From assembly GCF_001426755.1 (NCBI RefSeq), contig NZ_LMFJ01000001.1:2750407-2814406 (forward strand): a DNA stretch of 64,000 nucleotides. Direction: 5' to 3'. The notes beneath the pieces are model-generated. The model searched no databases. It had not been told where the DNA came from and was given only the letters and a program-made list of their open reading frames with translations. Of the stretch, positions 43,176-51,151 are shown in pieces; position 1 is the stretch's first letter; every line of letters begins with the position of its first letter. Position numbers and translations under genes: made by a program. The stretch is from Aeromicrobium sp. Root495. GTDB lineage: Bacteria > Actinomycetota > Actinomycetes > Propionibacteriales > Nocardioidaceae.

Positions 43176-44297
43176 ATGACCCAGCTGGCAGTCGCCCTGG
43201 CGGTGCTCGCCGTGCTCGTGGCAGCGAGCCTGGGCGCGCGCTGGTGGCTCCTGAGCCGCCGCCGCTCGCTCGGCTCGCCCGCCGACCGGGCCACGTACGC
43301 CACCCTGCACACCGCGTCGCAGATGGCGCCCGCGCTGCGTCGCGGGCTCGACGCCACGGCGGCGGCCGAGGCGTTGCCGCACCTCCGGGCGCTGCTCGGC
43401 ACACCCACCGTCGGCGTCGTCGACCTGCACGGTGTCCTGGCCTGGAGTGGTCCAGAACCCGCCGTGGGCGATCTCGTGGAGCACGTCCTCGCCTCGGGAA
43501 CGACGCAGTCCGTCGGCGGTGCCATCGCGGCTCCCCTCACCCTCGAGGACCTCGTGGTGGGGTGCGTCGTGACCGCCACAGACGAGCCGTCCGCCGGCCT
43601 CGCGCGGGCCACCACCGAGGTCGCCCGGTGGATGTCGGGACAGCTGGAGCTCGCCGAGCTGGCCACGTCGCGCACCGCGCTCATGGAGGCTGAGCTCCGG
43701 GCCCTGCGCGCCCAGATCTCTCCGCACTTCGTCTACAACTCACTCGCGGCCATCGCGTCGTTCGTGCGCACCGACCCCGAGCGCGCCCGCGAGCTCCTGC
43801 TCGAGTTCGCCGACTTCACCCGCTACTCCTTCCGCCAGCACGGCGAGTTCACGACGCTCGCCGAGGAGCTGCGGTCCATCGAGCGCTACCTCGTCCTGGA
43901 GAAGGCGCGCTTCGGCGACCGGCTCCGGGTGGTCACGCGCATCGCGCCCGAGGTGCTCAACGTGCGTCTGCCGTTCCTCTCGGTCCAGCCACTCGTCGAG
44001 AACGCCGTGCGGCACGGGCTGGAGGGCAAGGAGGGCGTCGGGACGGTCACGCTCATCGCGCTGGAGTCCGGGGTCGACTGCGTCATCACGATCGAGGACG
44101 ACGGGATCGGGTCGGAGCCGGCCGACGTCCGCGCGGCGCTCGCGGGACGGTCCGCCAGTGGGTCGGTGGGCCTGGCCAACGTCGACGAGCGGTTGCGCAC
44201 CGTCTACGGCAACGACCACGGGATCGTCGTCGAGACGGCCCCCGGCGAGGGAACCCTGGTGCGTCTCCGCGTCCCCAAGTTCCAGGAGCCGACGTGA
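43176..44297 (+). CDS. Sensor histidine kinase of the LytS/YehU class
   Basis: 373 residues. One N-terminal transmembrane helix (LAVALAVLAVLVAASLGARWW), a GAF-like sensing region (~residues 50-150), then the His_kinase domain with the phosphorylated histidine in RAQISPHFVYNSLAAI near residue 180, SVQPLVENAVRHGLEGKEG (N-box) and EDDGIG...GSVGLANVDERL for ATP binding. The response regulator gene follows with almost no gap. Position behind acs and ahead of a symporter pair suggests it senses acetate, pyruvate or a similar carbon source. Confidence 0.9.
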   Translation: MTQLAVALAVLAVLVAASLGARWWLLSRRRSLGSPADRATYATLHTASQMAPALRRGLDATAAAEALPHLRALLGTPTVGVVDLHGVLAWSGPEPAVGDLVEHVLASGTTQSVGGAIAAPLTLEDLVVGCVVTATDEPSAGLARATTEVARWMSGQLELAELATSRTALMEAELRALRAQISPHFVYNSLAAIASFVRTDPERARELLLEFADFTRYSFRQHGEFTTLAEELRSIERYLVLEKARFGDRLRVVTRIAPEVLNVRLPFLSVQPLVENAVRHGLEGKEGVGTVTLIALESGVDCVITIEDDGIGSEPADVRAALAGRSASGSVGLANVDERLRTVYGNDHGIVVETAPGEGTLVRLRVPKFQEPT

Positions 44298-44341
44298 CCG
44301 GGGCGGTTGTGGTGCGTCGCCCGCGGCGCGAGGATGTCCCG

Positions 44342-45079
44342 ATGACGAGCACCACGGGACTGAGGACCCTCGTCGTCGACGACGAGCAGCCGGCCCGCGA
44401 CGAGCTCGTCTTCCTCCTCGGACGCGACGACCGCATCGGTGCCGTCGACACGGCCCGGTCCGGTGCTGAGGCGCTTCGCCGGCTCGAGGCCGGCGACGTC
44501 GACCTGATGTTCCTCGACGTCGCCATGCCCGGGCTCAGCGGCATCGACATCGCCCGCGTGGTGGCCCAGTTCCGACACCGGCCGCACATCGTCTTCGTGA
44601 CGGCCCACGACAACCACGCCGTCGACGCGTTCGAGCTGGGCGCGGTCGACTACCTGCTCAAGCCCATCCGCGAGGAGCGTCTGGCCGAGAGCATCCGCCG
44701 CGCCGGCCAGGACGTCGACCCGTCGGAACCGGCCGACGAGACCATCACCGTCGAGCTCGCCGGCGTCACGCGGTTCGTGCAGCGCTCCCGCGTCACGTAC
44801 GCCGAGGCCAACGGCGACTACGTGCGTCTCCACACCGCCGACGGCGCGCACCACCTCATCCGCACCGCCCTCAGCGGTCTCGCCGACGACTGGGCACCTG
44901 CGGGATTTGCGCGCGTGCACCGCAGCATCGTGGTCAACCTCGCCCACGTCCGCGAGCTCCGGCAGGCGGCCGGGCGGACGAGCGTGGTGGTGCCCTCGGG
45001 CGACCGGCTCGTGGAGCTGGCCGTGGCCCGCCGGCACACCCGAGCGGTGCGCGAGCTCCTGACCGACCGCGGCGCATGA
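44342..45079 (+). CDS. LytTR family response regulator
   Basis: 245 residues. Receiver domain with VVDDEQPARDEL, the phospho-acceptor D59 in DLMFLDVAMPG, TAHDNHAVDAFELGAVDYLLKPI; C-terminal LytTR DNA-binding domain from about residue 140 with VTYAEANGDYVRLHT, RTALSGLADDWAPAGFARVHRSIVVNLAHV. A GTG at 44294 overlapping the kinase stop is in frame, but the ATG at 44342, preceded by GAGGA, starts right at the receiver domain and is preferred. Partner of the kinase immediately upstream. Confidence 0.9.
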   Translation: MTSTTGLRTLVVDDEQPARDELVFLLGRDDRIGAVDTARSGAEALRRLEAGDVDLMFLDVAMPGLSGIDIARVVAQFRHRPHIVFVTAHDNHAVDAFELGAVDYLLKPIREERLAESIRRAGQDVDPSEPADETITVELAGVTRFVQRSRVTYAEANGDYVRLHTADGAHHLIRTALSGLADDWAPAGFARVHRSIVVNLAHVRELRQAAGRTSVVVPSGDRLVELAVARRHTRAVRELLTDRGA

Positions 45080-45480
45080 GTGCCGGGACGGACGAGCCCG
45101 CCCCCACCGGCCGTCGCGTCCGGGTGGTGAACCCGCTCGTCGAGGCGTCGTCGCGATCGCCCCGCAGCGTGCGGCAGGAGATCGACGAGTCCACCACGAT
45201 CGGTGAGCTCTACGTCCGGTCGCTCGTGCGGAGCCAGCTCAGGGCCGCCCTCACCGTCGTGGCCACGGTGCTGCTGCTCGTGGCGTCGCTCCCCCTCGTC
45301 TTCGTGCTCGTCGACGACGTCACCACCGCTCGTCTGCTCGGCGTCCCTCTCCCCTGGTTGCTGCTCGGCGTGGCGGTGTATCCCGTGCTGATCGTGGTGG
45401 CCTGGCTCTACGTGCGGCAGGCCGAGCGCGCCGAGCAGGACTTCGCCGGGCTGGTCGAGCAGCACGACCAGGAGCTCTGA
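45076..45480 (+). CDS. Small two-helix membrane protein, DUF485-like symporter partner
   Basis: 134 residues. A charged cytoplasmic N-terminus with IDESTTIGELYVRSLVRSQLRAAL, then two hydrophobic helices (VVATVLLLVASLPLVFVLV and LPWLLLGVAVYPVLIVVAWLYV) and an acidic tail EQDFAGLVEQHDQEL. Topology and position before a symporter equal those of the DUF485-actP pair, though sequence similarity is low. It overlaps the regulator gene by four bases and the symporter gene by one. Confidence 0.78.
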   Translation: MSAGTDEPAPTGRRVRVVNPLVEASSRSPRSVRQEIDESTTIGELYVRSLVRSQLRAALTVVATVLLLVASLPLVFVLVDDVTTARLLGVPLPWLLLGVAVYPVLIVVAWLYVRQAERAEQDFAGLVEQHDQEL

Positions 45481-46991
45481 TGTCTACCGGGTGGGGCATC
45501 GCAGCGGTCACGCTCGTCAGCCTGGCCACGCTCACGATCGGCGCCCTGACCATGCGCGTCAGCCGCACCACGAGCGACTTCTACGTGGCGTCCCGGTCCG
45601 TGAGCCCGGTGCTCAACAGCTCGGCCATCGGAGGTGAGTACCTGTCTGCCGCGAGCTTCCTCGGCGTCGCCGGCCTCGTCCTCGCCAACGGTCCCGACAT
45701 GCTCTGGTACCCCATCGGCTGGACCGCGGGATACCTCTTCCTCCTCGTGTTCGTGGCCGCTCCCCTGCGCCGCTCCGGGGCCTACACGGTGCCCGACTTC
45801 GCCCAGCTGCGGCTGCAGTCCGTCGCCGTCCGGAGAGCAGCCACCGTCCTCGTCGTGGCGGTGGGCTGGCTCTACCTGCTGCCCCAGTTCCAGGGCGCCG
45901 GACTCACCCTGGCCGTGGTCACCGGCGCGGCACCGTGGGTGGGGTCGGTGCTGGTGGCGGTCATCGTCGTCGTGAACGTCGTGGCCGGCGGCATGCGTGG
46001 CATCACCTTCGTGCAGGCCTTCCAGTACTGGCTCAAGCTCTCGGCGCTGCTCGTCCCGGCGTTCTTCCTCCTGCTGGCCTGGCAGCGCGACGGTCGGCCG
46101 TCTCCCGTGGCCGACGCCGACTGGCTCCTGCCCACGAGCGGCGGCGACGGCATGGCGCTCTACACGACCTACTCGCTCCTCGCCGCCACCTTCCTCGGCA
46201 CGATGGGTCTGCCGCACGTGGTGGTCCGCTTCTACACCAACCCCGACGGTCATGCGGCCCGCCGCACCACCCTGCTCGTGCTCGGGCTCCTGGGCGGCTT
46301 CTACCTCCTGCCCACCCTCTACGGCGTGCTCGGACGGATCTACGCGGGCGACCTCGTGGCCGGTCGGGCAGCCGACACGGTGGTCCTCGCGCTGCCCGGC
46401 CGGCTCTACGACGGCACGGCCGCCGACCTGCTCGGAGCCCTCGTCACCGCCGGCGCCTTCGCGGCGTTCCTGTCCACGTCGTGCGGAGTCACCATGGCCA
46501 TCGCGGGCGTCATGGGTCAGTCCATCAACCGGTGGCCGCCGACGGCCCGTCGTGTCCCGCCCATCACGGCGCTGCGGGTCTCGGCCGCCGCCTGCGTGCT
46601 CGTCCCGCTCGGCCTCGCGCTCGGGTCAGAGTCGGTCTCGGTGGCCAGCTCCGTGGCCTTCGCGTTCGCCCTGGCCGCCTCGACGTTCTCGCCGCTGCTC
46701 GTCCTGGGCATCTGGTGGCGCGGACTCACGGCGGCCGGTGCGATGGCCGGGCTCGCCGGCGGCGGCGTGTGTGCCGTGGCCGGCTCGGTCGTCACGCTCG
46801 CCGCACACCCCGAGGGCTGGGCCGGCGCTCTCCTGGCCCAGCCCGCCGCGTGGTCCGCACCCGTCGGATTCGGCCTCATGATCGCGGTCTCGCTGCTCAC
46901 CCGCGGCTCCGTCCCACCCGGCACGAGCCGCACCATGGTGCGCCTGCACACCCCCGAGCACCTCGACGTCGACCGCTCCCCCGCCCGCTGA
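45480..46991 (+). CDS. Second sodium:solute symporter (SSS family)
   Basis: 503 residues and about thirteen helices. Same family as ActP: RTTSDFYVASRSVSPVLNSS, IGGEYLSAASFLGVAGLVLA, GPDMLWYPIGWTAGYLFLLV, LGTMGLPHVVVRFYTNPDGHA and LSTSCGVTMAIAGVMGQSINRW. Last gene of an operon with the LytS/LytTR system and the small partner, so it is probably the target the system controls. Substrate is likely a short carboxylate; acetate, pyruvate and propionate cannot be told apart. Confidence 0.87.
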   Translation: MSTGWGIAAVTLVSLATLTIGALTMRVSRTTSDFYVASRSVSPVLNSSAIGGEYLSAASFLGVAGLVLANGPDMLWYPIGWTAGYLFLLVFVAAPLRRSGAYTVPDFAQLRLQSVAVRRAATVLVVAVGWLYLLPQFQGAGLTLAVVTGAAPWVGSVLVAVIVVVNVVAGGMRGITFVQAFQYWLKLSALLVPAFFLLLAWQRDGRPSPVADADWLLPTSGGDGMALYTTYSLLAATFLGTMGLPHVVVRFYTNPDGHAARRTTLLVLGLLGGFYLLPTLYGVLGRIYAGDLVAGRAADTVVLALPGRLYDGTAADLLGALVTAGAFAAFLSTSCGVTMAIAGVMGQSINRWPPTARRVPPITALRVSAAACVLVPLGLALGSESVSVASSVAFAFALAASTFSPLLVLGIWWRGLTAAGAMAGLAGGGVCAVAGSVVTLAAHPEGWAGALLAQPAAWSAPVGFGLMIAVSLLTRGSVPPGTSRTMVRLHTPEHLDVDRSPAR

Positions 46992-47095
46992 GCGGTGGAT
47001 CTACCACCGAATGAGCCACCGCCCCTGCGGGCGGTGGATCTACCACCGTATGAGCGCTCATACGGTGGAGGAGTCACCGCCCGGGGCGGTGGCGG
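46992..47095. repeat. Palindrome family 2, downstream copy
   Basis: A perfect 26-base palindrome built of CCACCGTATGAGC and its inverse lies at 47043-47068. It is flanked by GGCGGTGGATCTA on the left and TCACCGCC on the right, which extend the stem. A truncated partner unit (GCGGTGGATCTACCACCGAA, ending CCACCGC) lies at 46992-47023. The element stands between the convergent ends of the symporter and DUF559-like genes. Confidence 0.85.
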
Positions 47096-48030
47096 CGAGG
47101 GGCGAGGAAGAGCCGGTCCCAGCGCCGACCGAAGATCGGGGCCGGGCCGACGTATCCACGGTCGCGCATCACCCGGTGGACGTTGAGGACGTATGCCTTG
47201 GGCCAGCTGAGGTGCCGCGCGGTCGCCTGGACGTAGGCCCAGTCCGCGTCGCGGAAGCGGGCGTACCTGCCGATGTCGTGGTGGAACTGGCGCATGTCGA
47301 GAGCATGCTGTCGACCCTCGATCTCCACGACCATCCTCAGGTCGGGCATGGCCAGGTCGCCGCAGCCCAGGAACTCGTGGTCCTCGTAGATGTCGAGGTT
47401 CGAAGCAGGCGGTGGGAGACCGGCGAACGTCAGGAAGATCCGTCCCTCGGACTCCAGCAGCGAACGGCTTCGCGGCTCCAGGTGCGGCAGGGCTCTCTCG
47501 ACGGTGGCGATCCCCGGACGCCAGTCGTCCGTGATCACGAGGGTCCTGAGCCGCGCCAGGTCGAGATGCCGACGGTGCATCAGCCAGTCGCCGACCTTGA
47601 TCACGTCGATCAGTCGCATCGTGGCTGCGACGCCCAGGAAGGCCGCCTCGATGCTGACACCGAGCTCGTCGTGCAGCGGCAGGACCTCGGTCCGGTGGAG
47701 CATGATCGTGTCGAAGGCGAGGTGCAGGTCCCGGCCGACCGTGAAGTGCAGCGGGAGCAGCGCCCCGATCTCCAGCCCCAGCTCGACGAAGCGGGTCTGG
47801 TGGCTCAGCACCGCGTCGGACGGCAACGCGAGTCGTGCGGCGTGGATCCACTGGATCGAGGTGAGGGAGCGCGGTCCGAAGTCAGCCTCGGGGTGGACGT
47901 ACACCTGCGGCAGGAGCTCGACGAACCGACGGTGCTCGAGCATGCGGGACGACACTCCCAGCTGCACAGCCTCCGCACGGTGGAACGGTCGGCGGAGGAG
48001 CTGAGGAGGGAGAGGAGAAGGGCGACGCAT
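47074..48030 (-). CDS. DUF559-type endonuclease-like protein with AbiEi-like N-terminus
   Basis: 318 residues. The N-terminal part (residues ~8-120: PQLLRRPFHRAEAVQLGVSS, RRFVELLPQVYVHPE, ALPSDAVLSHQTRFVELGL, TVGRDLHL, TIMLHRTEVLP) resembles the AbiEi winged-helix antitoxin-like module. The C-terminal ~100 residues fit a Vsr/DUF559 PD-(D/E)xK fold: RSLLESEGRIFLTFAGLPPP, DLAMPDLRMVVEIEGRQHAL, with D and E-x-E as probable metal ligands, then QFHHDIGRYARFRDADWAYV. Many actinobacteria carry several such genes of unknown role. Here the gene is bracketed by two copies of the same long palindrome, suggesting a cassette. Confidence 0.8.
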   Translation of the reverse strand: MRRPSPLPPQLLRRPFHRAEAVQLGVSSRMLEHRRFVELLPQVYVHPEADFGPRSLTSIQWIHAARLALPSDAVLSHQTRFVELGLEIGALLPLHFTVGRDLHLAFDTIMLHRTEVLPLHDELGVSIEAAFLGVAATMRLIDVIKVGDWLMHRRHLDLARLRTLVITDDWRPGIATVERALPHLEPRSRSLLESEGRIFLTFAGLPPPASNLDIYEDHEFLGCGDLAMPDLRMVVEIEGRQHALDMRQFHHDIGRYARFRDADWAYVQATARHLSWPKAYVLNVHRVMRDRGYVGPAPIFGRRWDRLFLAPRRHRPGR

Positions 48031-48111
48031 CTTCCGACCTCAGCGTCAGACGGCCGAACGGGAAAGGGCCGATCGCTCGGCCTGTGCACGACCGACCGTC
48101 GTCCACAAGCG

Positions 48112-48205
48112 GCGGGCGGTGGATCCACCACCGTATGAGCGTTCATACGGTGGCAGATCCACCGCTCGACCCCGTCGCCTCGCTTTCGGTGGGAGATCCA
48201 CCGCC
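48112..48205. repeat. Palindrome family 2, upstream copy
   Basis: CCACCGTATGAGC followed by GTTCATACGGTGG (48128-48153, one G-U position) is extended by GCGGTGGATC on the left and GATCCACCGC on the right, so the arms exceed 20 base pairs. A third partial copy (CGGTGGGAGATCCACCGCCC) follows at about 48186-48205. Between the DUF559-like gene start and the 3' end of the cyclase gene. Confidence 0.85.
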
Positions 48206-48210
48206 CGGGG

Positions 48211-49527
48211 CTACGGGACCATGGCCTCGATCTCGTAGGTGCGGATGGGGTGGTGGACGCCCTTGAGCTCCACCTCGCCCTTCTCCTCGTACGCGACGGC
48301 CTCGCGCACGAGCAGGAACGTCGGGTGGCTGACCAGCAGGCGGCCCGGCACGGCCAGCGTCTGGAGCCGGGCAGCCACGTTCACCGCACGACCGAGCGCC
48401 GCGTACTTCATCCGTCCCGAGGAGCCGAAGTTGCCCACGGTGACCACGCCGGTGTCGATGGCCATGCGCACGCGCATCTCGGCGTCGATGCCCGCGTTCA
48501 TCCACTCGGCGTTCAACCGGCCCACCGACGCCTGCATGTCCAGAGCCATCCGGACCGCGCGCATCGCGTGGTCACGGTCGTTGGTGGTGCTCGGGGCGCC
48601 GAACAGGATGAGCACGGCGTCGCCGATGAGCTCGTCGATCGTGCCGTCGTACTTCTCGGCGATGAGCGTCATGGCGGTGAAGTAGTCGTTGAGGACGCGC
48701 GACAGCTCCTCCGGCTCCATGCGGTCGACCATCTCGGTGAAGCCGACGATGTCGGAGAAGAACACGGTGACCTTGCGACGCTCGTGGGCGGTGACGCTCT
48801 CGCCGCCGGCCACGACCGCGTCGACCACCTGGGACGGCACGTACCGGCGGATCATGGCGTGGCTGCGACGCAGCGTCTCGGCCTGCATGTCGAGCCGCCG
48901 TGCCTGGAGCTCGGCGGCCAGCACGACGGCCATCGTCATGGTGAAGGTGCCGATCACGAAGCCGGCGAGCGGCACGACAGCCGACGCCACCCACCAGCCG
49001 TTGGGGGACGCGCCGATGGCGTCGTGCCGCACGGCCGGCGCGTACTCGAGGACGTCGGAGAAGCGCAGCACCTCGGTCACCACGATGAGGACCGTCGACG
49101 TGCCGAGGGAGAACCAGCCGGCCCGCGGACCGAACACGACCCCGCACACGAAGGCCACGACCGGCACGAGCATGAGGTACGGCGTGCTCCACATCCCCAG
49201 CACGTGGACGAGGTGGACCATGTAGCTGGAGTACAGCGCGAGGGCCACGTAGAGCACGGGCTTGCCAGGCCAGTGTCGAGCCGTGGCGATCCAGCTGATG
49301 ACGAGTCCGAAGGCGACCACGCCGATGCCGTAGAGCAGCGACTCGTCGAGGACGGCCATCCGGACGACCCCGGACTCGCGGGTCGTCCACCAGATGACGA
49401 ACGCCGCGGCCAGCTGCGCGGGCAGGAAGCCGCACATCATGACGGCGAGCTTGTACGGGACGTCGGTCTGGACGAAGGCGGCGAAGGCGTTGGCGAACTT
49501 GCCACGTGCCTGACGTGACGTGACCAT
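48211..49527 (-). CDS. Membrane-bound class III adenylate/guanylate cyclase
   Basis: 438 residues. About six helices in the first ~210 residues, then a class III cyclase domain: KVTVFFSDIVGFTEMVDRM (first metal Asp), TIDELIGDAVLILFGAP (second metal Asp), and RMKYAALGRAVNVAARLQT with the transition-state Asn and Arg. Where adenylate cyclases have a purine-specifying Lys before (L/F)IGD there is Glu, and after the Tyr of the second site there is Ala rather than Thr/Asp, so nucleotide specificity is uncertain. GAGGAGG stands before the ATG at 49527. No HAMP motif recognised. Could supply cAMP to the Crp protein at 53.8 kb. Confidence 0.88.
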   Translation of the reverse strand: MVTSRQARGKFANAFAAFVQTDVPYKLAVMMCGFLPAQLAAAFVIWWTTRESGVVRMAVLDESLLYGIGVVAFGLVISWIATARHWPGKPVLYVALALYSSYMVHLVHVLGMWSTPYLMLVPVVAFVCGVVFGPRAGWFSLGTSTVLIVVTEVLRFSDVLEYAPAVRHDAIGASPNGWWVASAVVPLAGFVIGTFTMTMAVVLAAELQARRLDMQAETLRRSHAMIRRYVPSQVVDAVVAGGESVTAHERRKVTVFFSDIVGFTEMVDRMEPEELSRVLNDYFTAMTLIAEKYDGTIDELIGDAVLILFGAPSTTNDRDHAMRAVRMALDMQASVGRLNAEWMNAGIDAEMRVRMAIDTGVVTVGNFGSSGRMKYAALGRAVNVAARLQTLAVPGRLLVSHPTFLLVREAVAYEEKGEVELKGVHHPIRTYEIEAMVP

Positions 49528-49567
49528 GCAACACCTCCTCACCATCGGGCCCTGGGGCTTCGACTCA

Positions 49568-49573
49568 TGCTAG
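49568..49573 (-). promoter_or_regulatory. Possible -10 element of the cyclase gene
   Basis: TAGCAT on the minus strand, 40 bases before the cyclase ATG, with TGACCT about 18 bases upstream as a candidate -35. Confidence 0.3.
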
Positions 49574-49701
49574 TGGGAATGCATCGTCGCAGGTCAGGGC
49601 ATGGTTGTGACGTTGTTCTCGTGCATCGGGGTCACCCGATTGACGGCAAGTCGACAGCCTCAGTTCAGGTACCTCTCACCTGCGCGGGTCACGGTGGAGC
49701 C

Positions 49702-49803
49702 ATGGACACCGACACCACACGCACCGACCTCGTCTTCTCGACGTCCGTGATCATGGGCGCCATCGCCACAGGGCTCATCCTGCGCCTGCTCGGCGCGGCC
49801 TGA
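49702..49803 (+). CDS. Candidate 33-residue single-helix membrane peptide
   Basis: MDTDTTRTDLVFSTSVIMGA then IATGLILRLLGAA: a polar N-terminus and one hydrophobic helix ending in a Leu/Arg-Leu segment. ATG preceded by GGTGGAG. It lies alone between the divergent cyclase and the holin-like gene, and codon third positions are GC-rich as in real genes. Too short to prove; it could be a chance frame. Confidence 0.35.
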   Translation: MDTDTTRTDLVFSTSVIMGAIATGLILRLLGAA

Positions 49804-49860
49804 CCTCCTCACGGCCGCCGCGTCCCGCCGCTCCCGTCGCGGGGGACCGTCGGTCACTTG

Positions 49861-49866
49861 TAGGCT
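49861..49866 (+). promoter_or_regulatory. -10 element of the holin-superfamily gene
   Basis: TAGGCT, seven bases before the ATG at 49874; this also argues against the GTG start two codons upstream. Confidence 0.5.
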
Positions 49867-49873
49867 CGTGATC

Positions 49874-50311
49874 ATGAGCAGCAGCGAGTCCACGACTCCC
49901 GCACCCGTCGCCGAGGAGCAGCCCACCGTCGGCAAGCTGGTCGCCGAGGTCAGCCGCGACATCTCCGCCCTCGTGCAGTCGGAGATCCGCCTGGCCAAGA
50001 CCGAGCTCAAGGTGAGCGCCACGGCCGGCGGGATCGGCGCCGCGCTGTTCCTGGTGGCCGGCTTCCTCGGGATCCTCATCACGATCCTGCTCTCGATCGC
50101 GTTCGCGTACTTCCTCACCATGACCGGGCTGCACCCCGCCTGGTGCTTCCTGATCGTGTCGGGCGTCTACCTGCTGCTGATCGTGCTCCTCGTCCTCGTG
50201 GGCATCAAGAAGATCAAGAAGATCCGCGCTCCCGAGAAGACCATCTCCACCGCCAAGGAGATCCCGGCCGCGCTCAAGGGCCAGAAGCCCGCGTCGCTCC
50301 CGCGTCGCTGA
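49874..50311 (+). CDS. Phage-holin-superfamily (DUF1469-like) membrane protein
   Basis: 145 residues. An N-terminal amphipathic region TVGKLVAEVSRDISALVQSEI then RLAKTELKVSATAGGIGA is followed by two helices (ALFLVAGFLGILITILLSIA and CFLIVSGVYLLLIVLLVLV), a GIKKIKKI basic loop and a polar C-terminus. This is the actinobacterial 'phage holin family' arrangement, as in M. tuberculosis Rv3669. Despite the name there is no phage context. Role unknown; it opens a block whose order is conserved in actinobacteria. Confidence 0.8.
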   Translation: MSSSESTTPAPVAEEQPTVGKLVAEVSRDISALVQSEIRLAKTELKVSATAGGIGAALFLVAGFLGILITILLSIAFAYFLTMTGLHPAWCFLIVSGVYLLLIVLLVLVGIKKIKKIRAPEKTISTAKEIPAALKGQKPASLPRR

Positions 50312-50314
50312 GGC

Positions 50315-51151
50315 TCAGCGCCGTCGTCCCGCCACGGCTGCGACGACGGCGCCCAGGACCAGCAGGACGACGCCCGCGACCGCCGTGGTGGTCAGCCAGC
50401 CCTGCGCGCTGTCCTGGGTGAGCTGGACGAGTCTGTCCCGCACCGTCCGGGCCACCTCGCCGCCGGTCGCTGGCTCGTCGAGCGCCGCGTCGGCGACGGA
50501 GCCGAGCGCCGGCCACAGCACGGCGGCGGAGAGCAGGAGGCCGACGCCGAGGCCCGCCACGGCGACGCCCCGTCGGCGGGCGAGTGCGACCGAGGCGAGC
50601 GCGGCGAGCAGCGCCACCAGCCCCCCGACGACGGCCGCCGTGGGGGCCTGCCGGGCCACCTCCAGCGCGGTGTCGTCCTCGACGGTCTCGAGCACCACCG
50701 GCACCGTGCTGGGTGCATTGATCTGCACCGGCAGCGAGCCCGTGATCTTGTCGAGCACGTAGTCGGCCACCGGGGCGGCGTCGATGCTGAAGTAGCCGGG
50801 CCCGTCGGTCTGCTGGAACAGCGAGCGGTGCGTGCGGGCGATCGACTCGTCCCAGGCCTGCTGCCACCCAGGGTCCCCGGCCACCCGCTCGGCAGCCGCT
50901 CGCACGGCGGACCGCACGACCTCCTCCAGGCTCGCCGGCACCGAGACCGGCAGGGCAGCGTCGTCGACCAGGGCGGCAGTGACCTCGTCGATCACGGCAT
51001 CGCGGACCTGCTCGTCCTGGACGAGCGGACCGACGAGGGACACGAAGCCGTCCTCCGACGTGACGTGGGTGGCCGTCCACCCGGCGGGGAGCGCCACCAC
51101 CACGGCGAGGACGGCCACGACCCACGCCGCGAGCGAGGCGACGGAGCGCAT
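50315..51151 (-). CDS. Membrane protein with large extracytoplasmic domain, hypothetical
   Basis: 278 residues; family not recognised. An N-terminal helix (SLAAWVVAVLAVVVALPAGW), an outside domain of about 140 residues (FVSLVGPLVQDEQVRDAVID, PASLEEVVRSAVRAAAERVA, YFSIDAAPVADYVLDKITGS), two helices (AAVVGGLVALLAALASVALA and GVAVAGLGVGLLLSAAVLWP), then a short loop and a last helix with RRR tail. Start overlaps the marP stop (TGATG), so it is translated with marP. Convergent with the holin-like gene, three bases apart. Confidence 0.72.
   Translation of the reverse strand: MRSVASLAAWVVAVLAVVVALPAGWTATHVTSEDGFVSLVGPLVQDEQVRDAVIDEVTAALVDDAALPVSVPASLEEVVRSAVRAAAERVAGDPGWQQAWDESIARTHRSLFQQTDGPGYFSIDAAPVADYVLDKITGSLPVQINAPSTVPVVLETVEDDTALEVARQAPTAAVVGGLVALLAALASVALARRRGVAVAGLGVGLLLSAAVLWPALGSVADAALDEPATGGEVARTVRDRLVQLTQDSAQGWLTTTAVAGVVLLVLGAVVAAVAGRRR

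Noticed and set aside
41076..43727. 883-codon minus-strand frame opposite acs
   Set aside because: Same composition effect; acs on the plus strand has all family motifs.
46992..48205. CRISPR-like array around the DUF559 gene
   Set aside because: The repeats are palindromic, only two or three per side, irregularly spaced, without unique spacers and without cas genes.
49874..50311. Prophage remnant because of the holin-family protein
   Set aside because: No other phage gene is present. This family is a standard chromosomal gene in actinobacteria.
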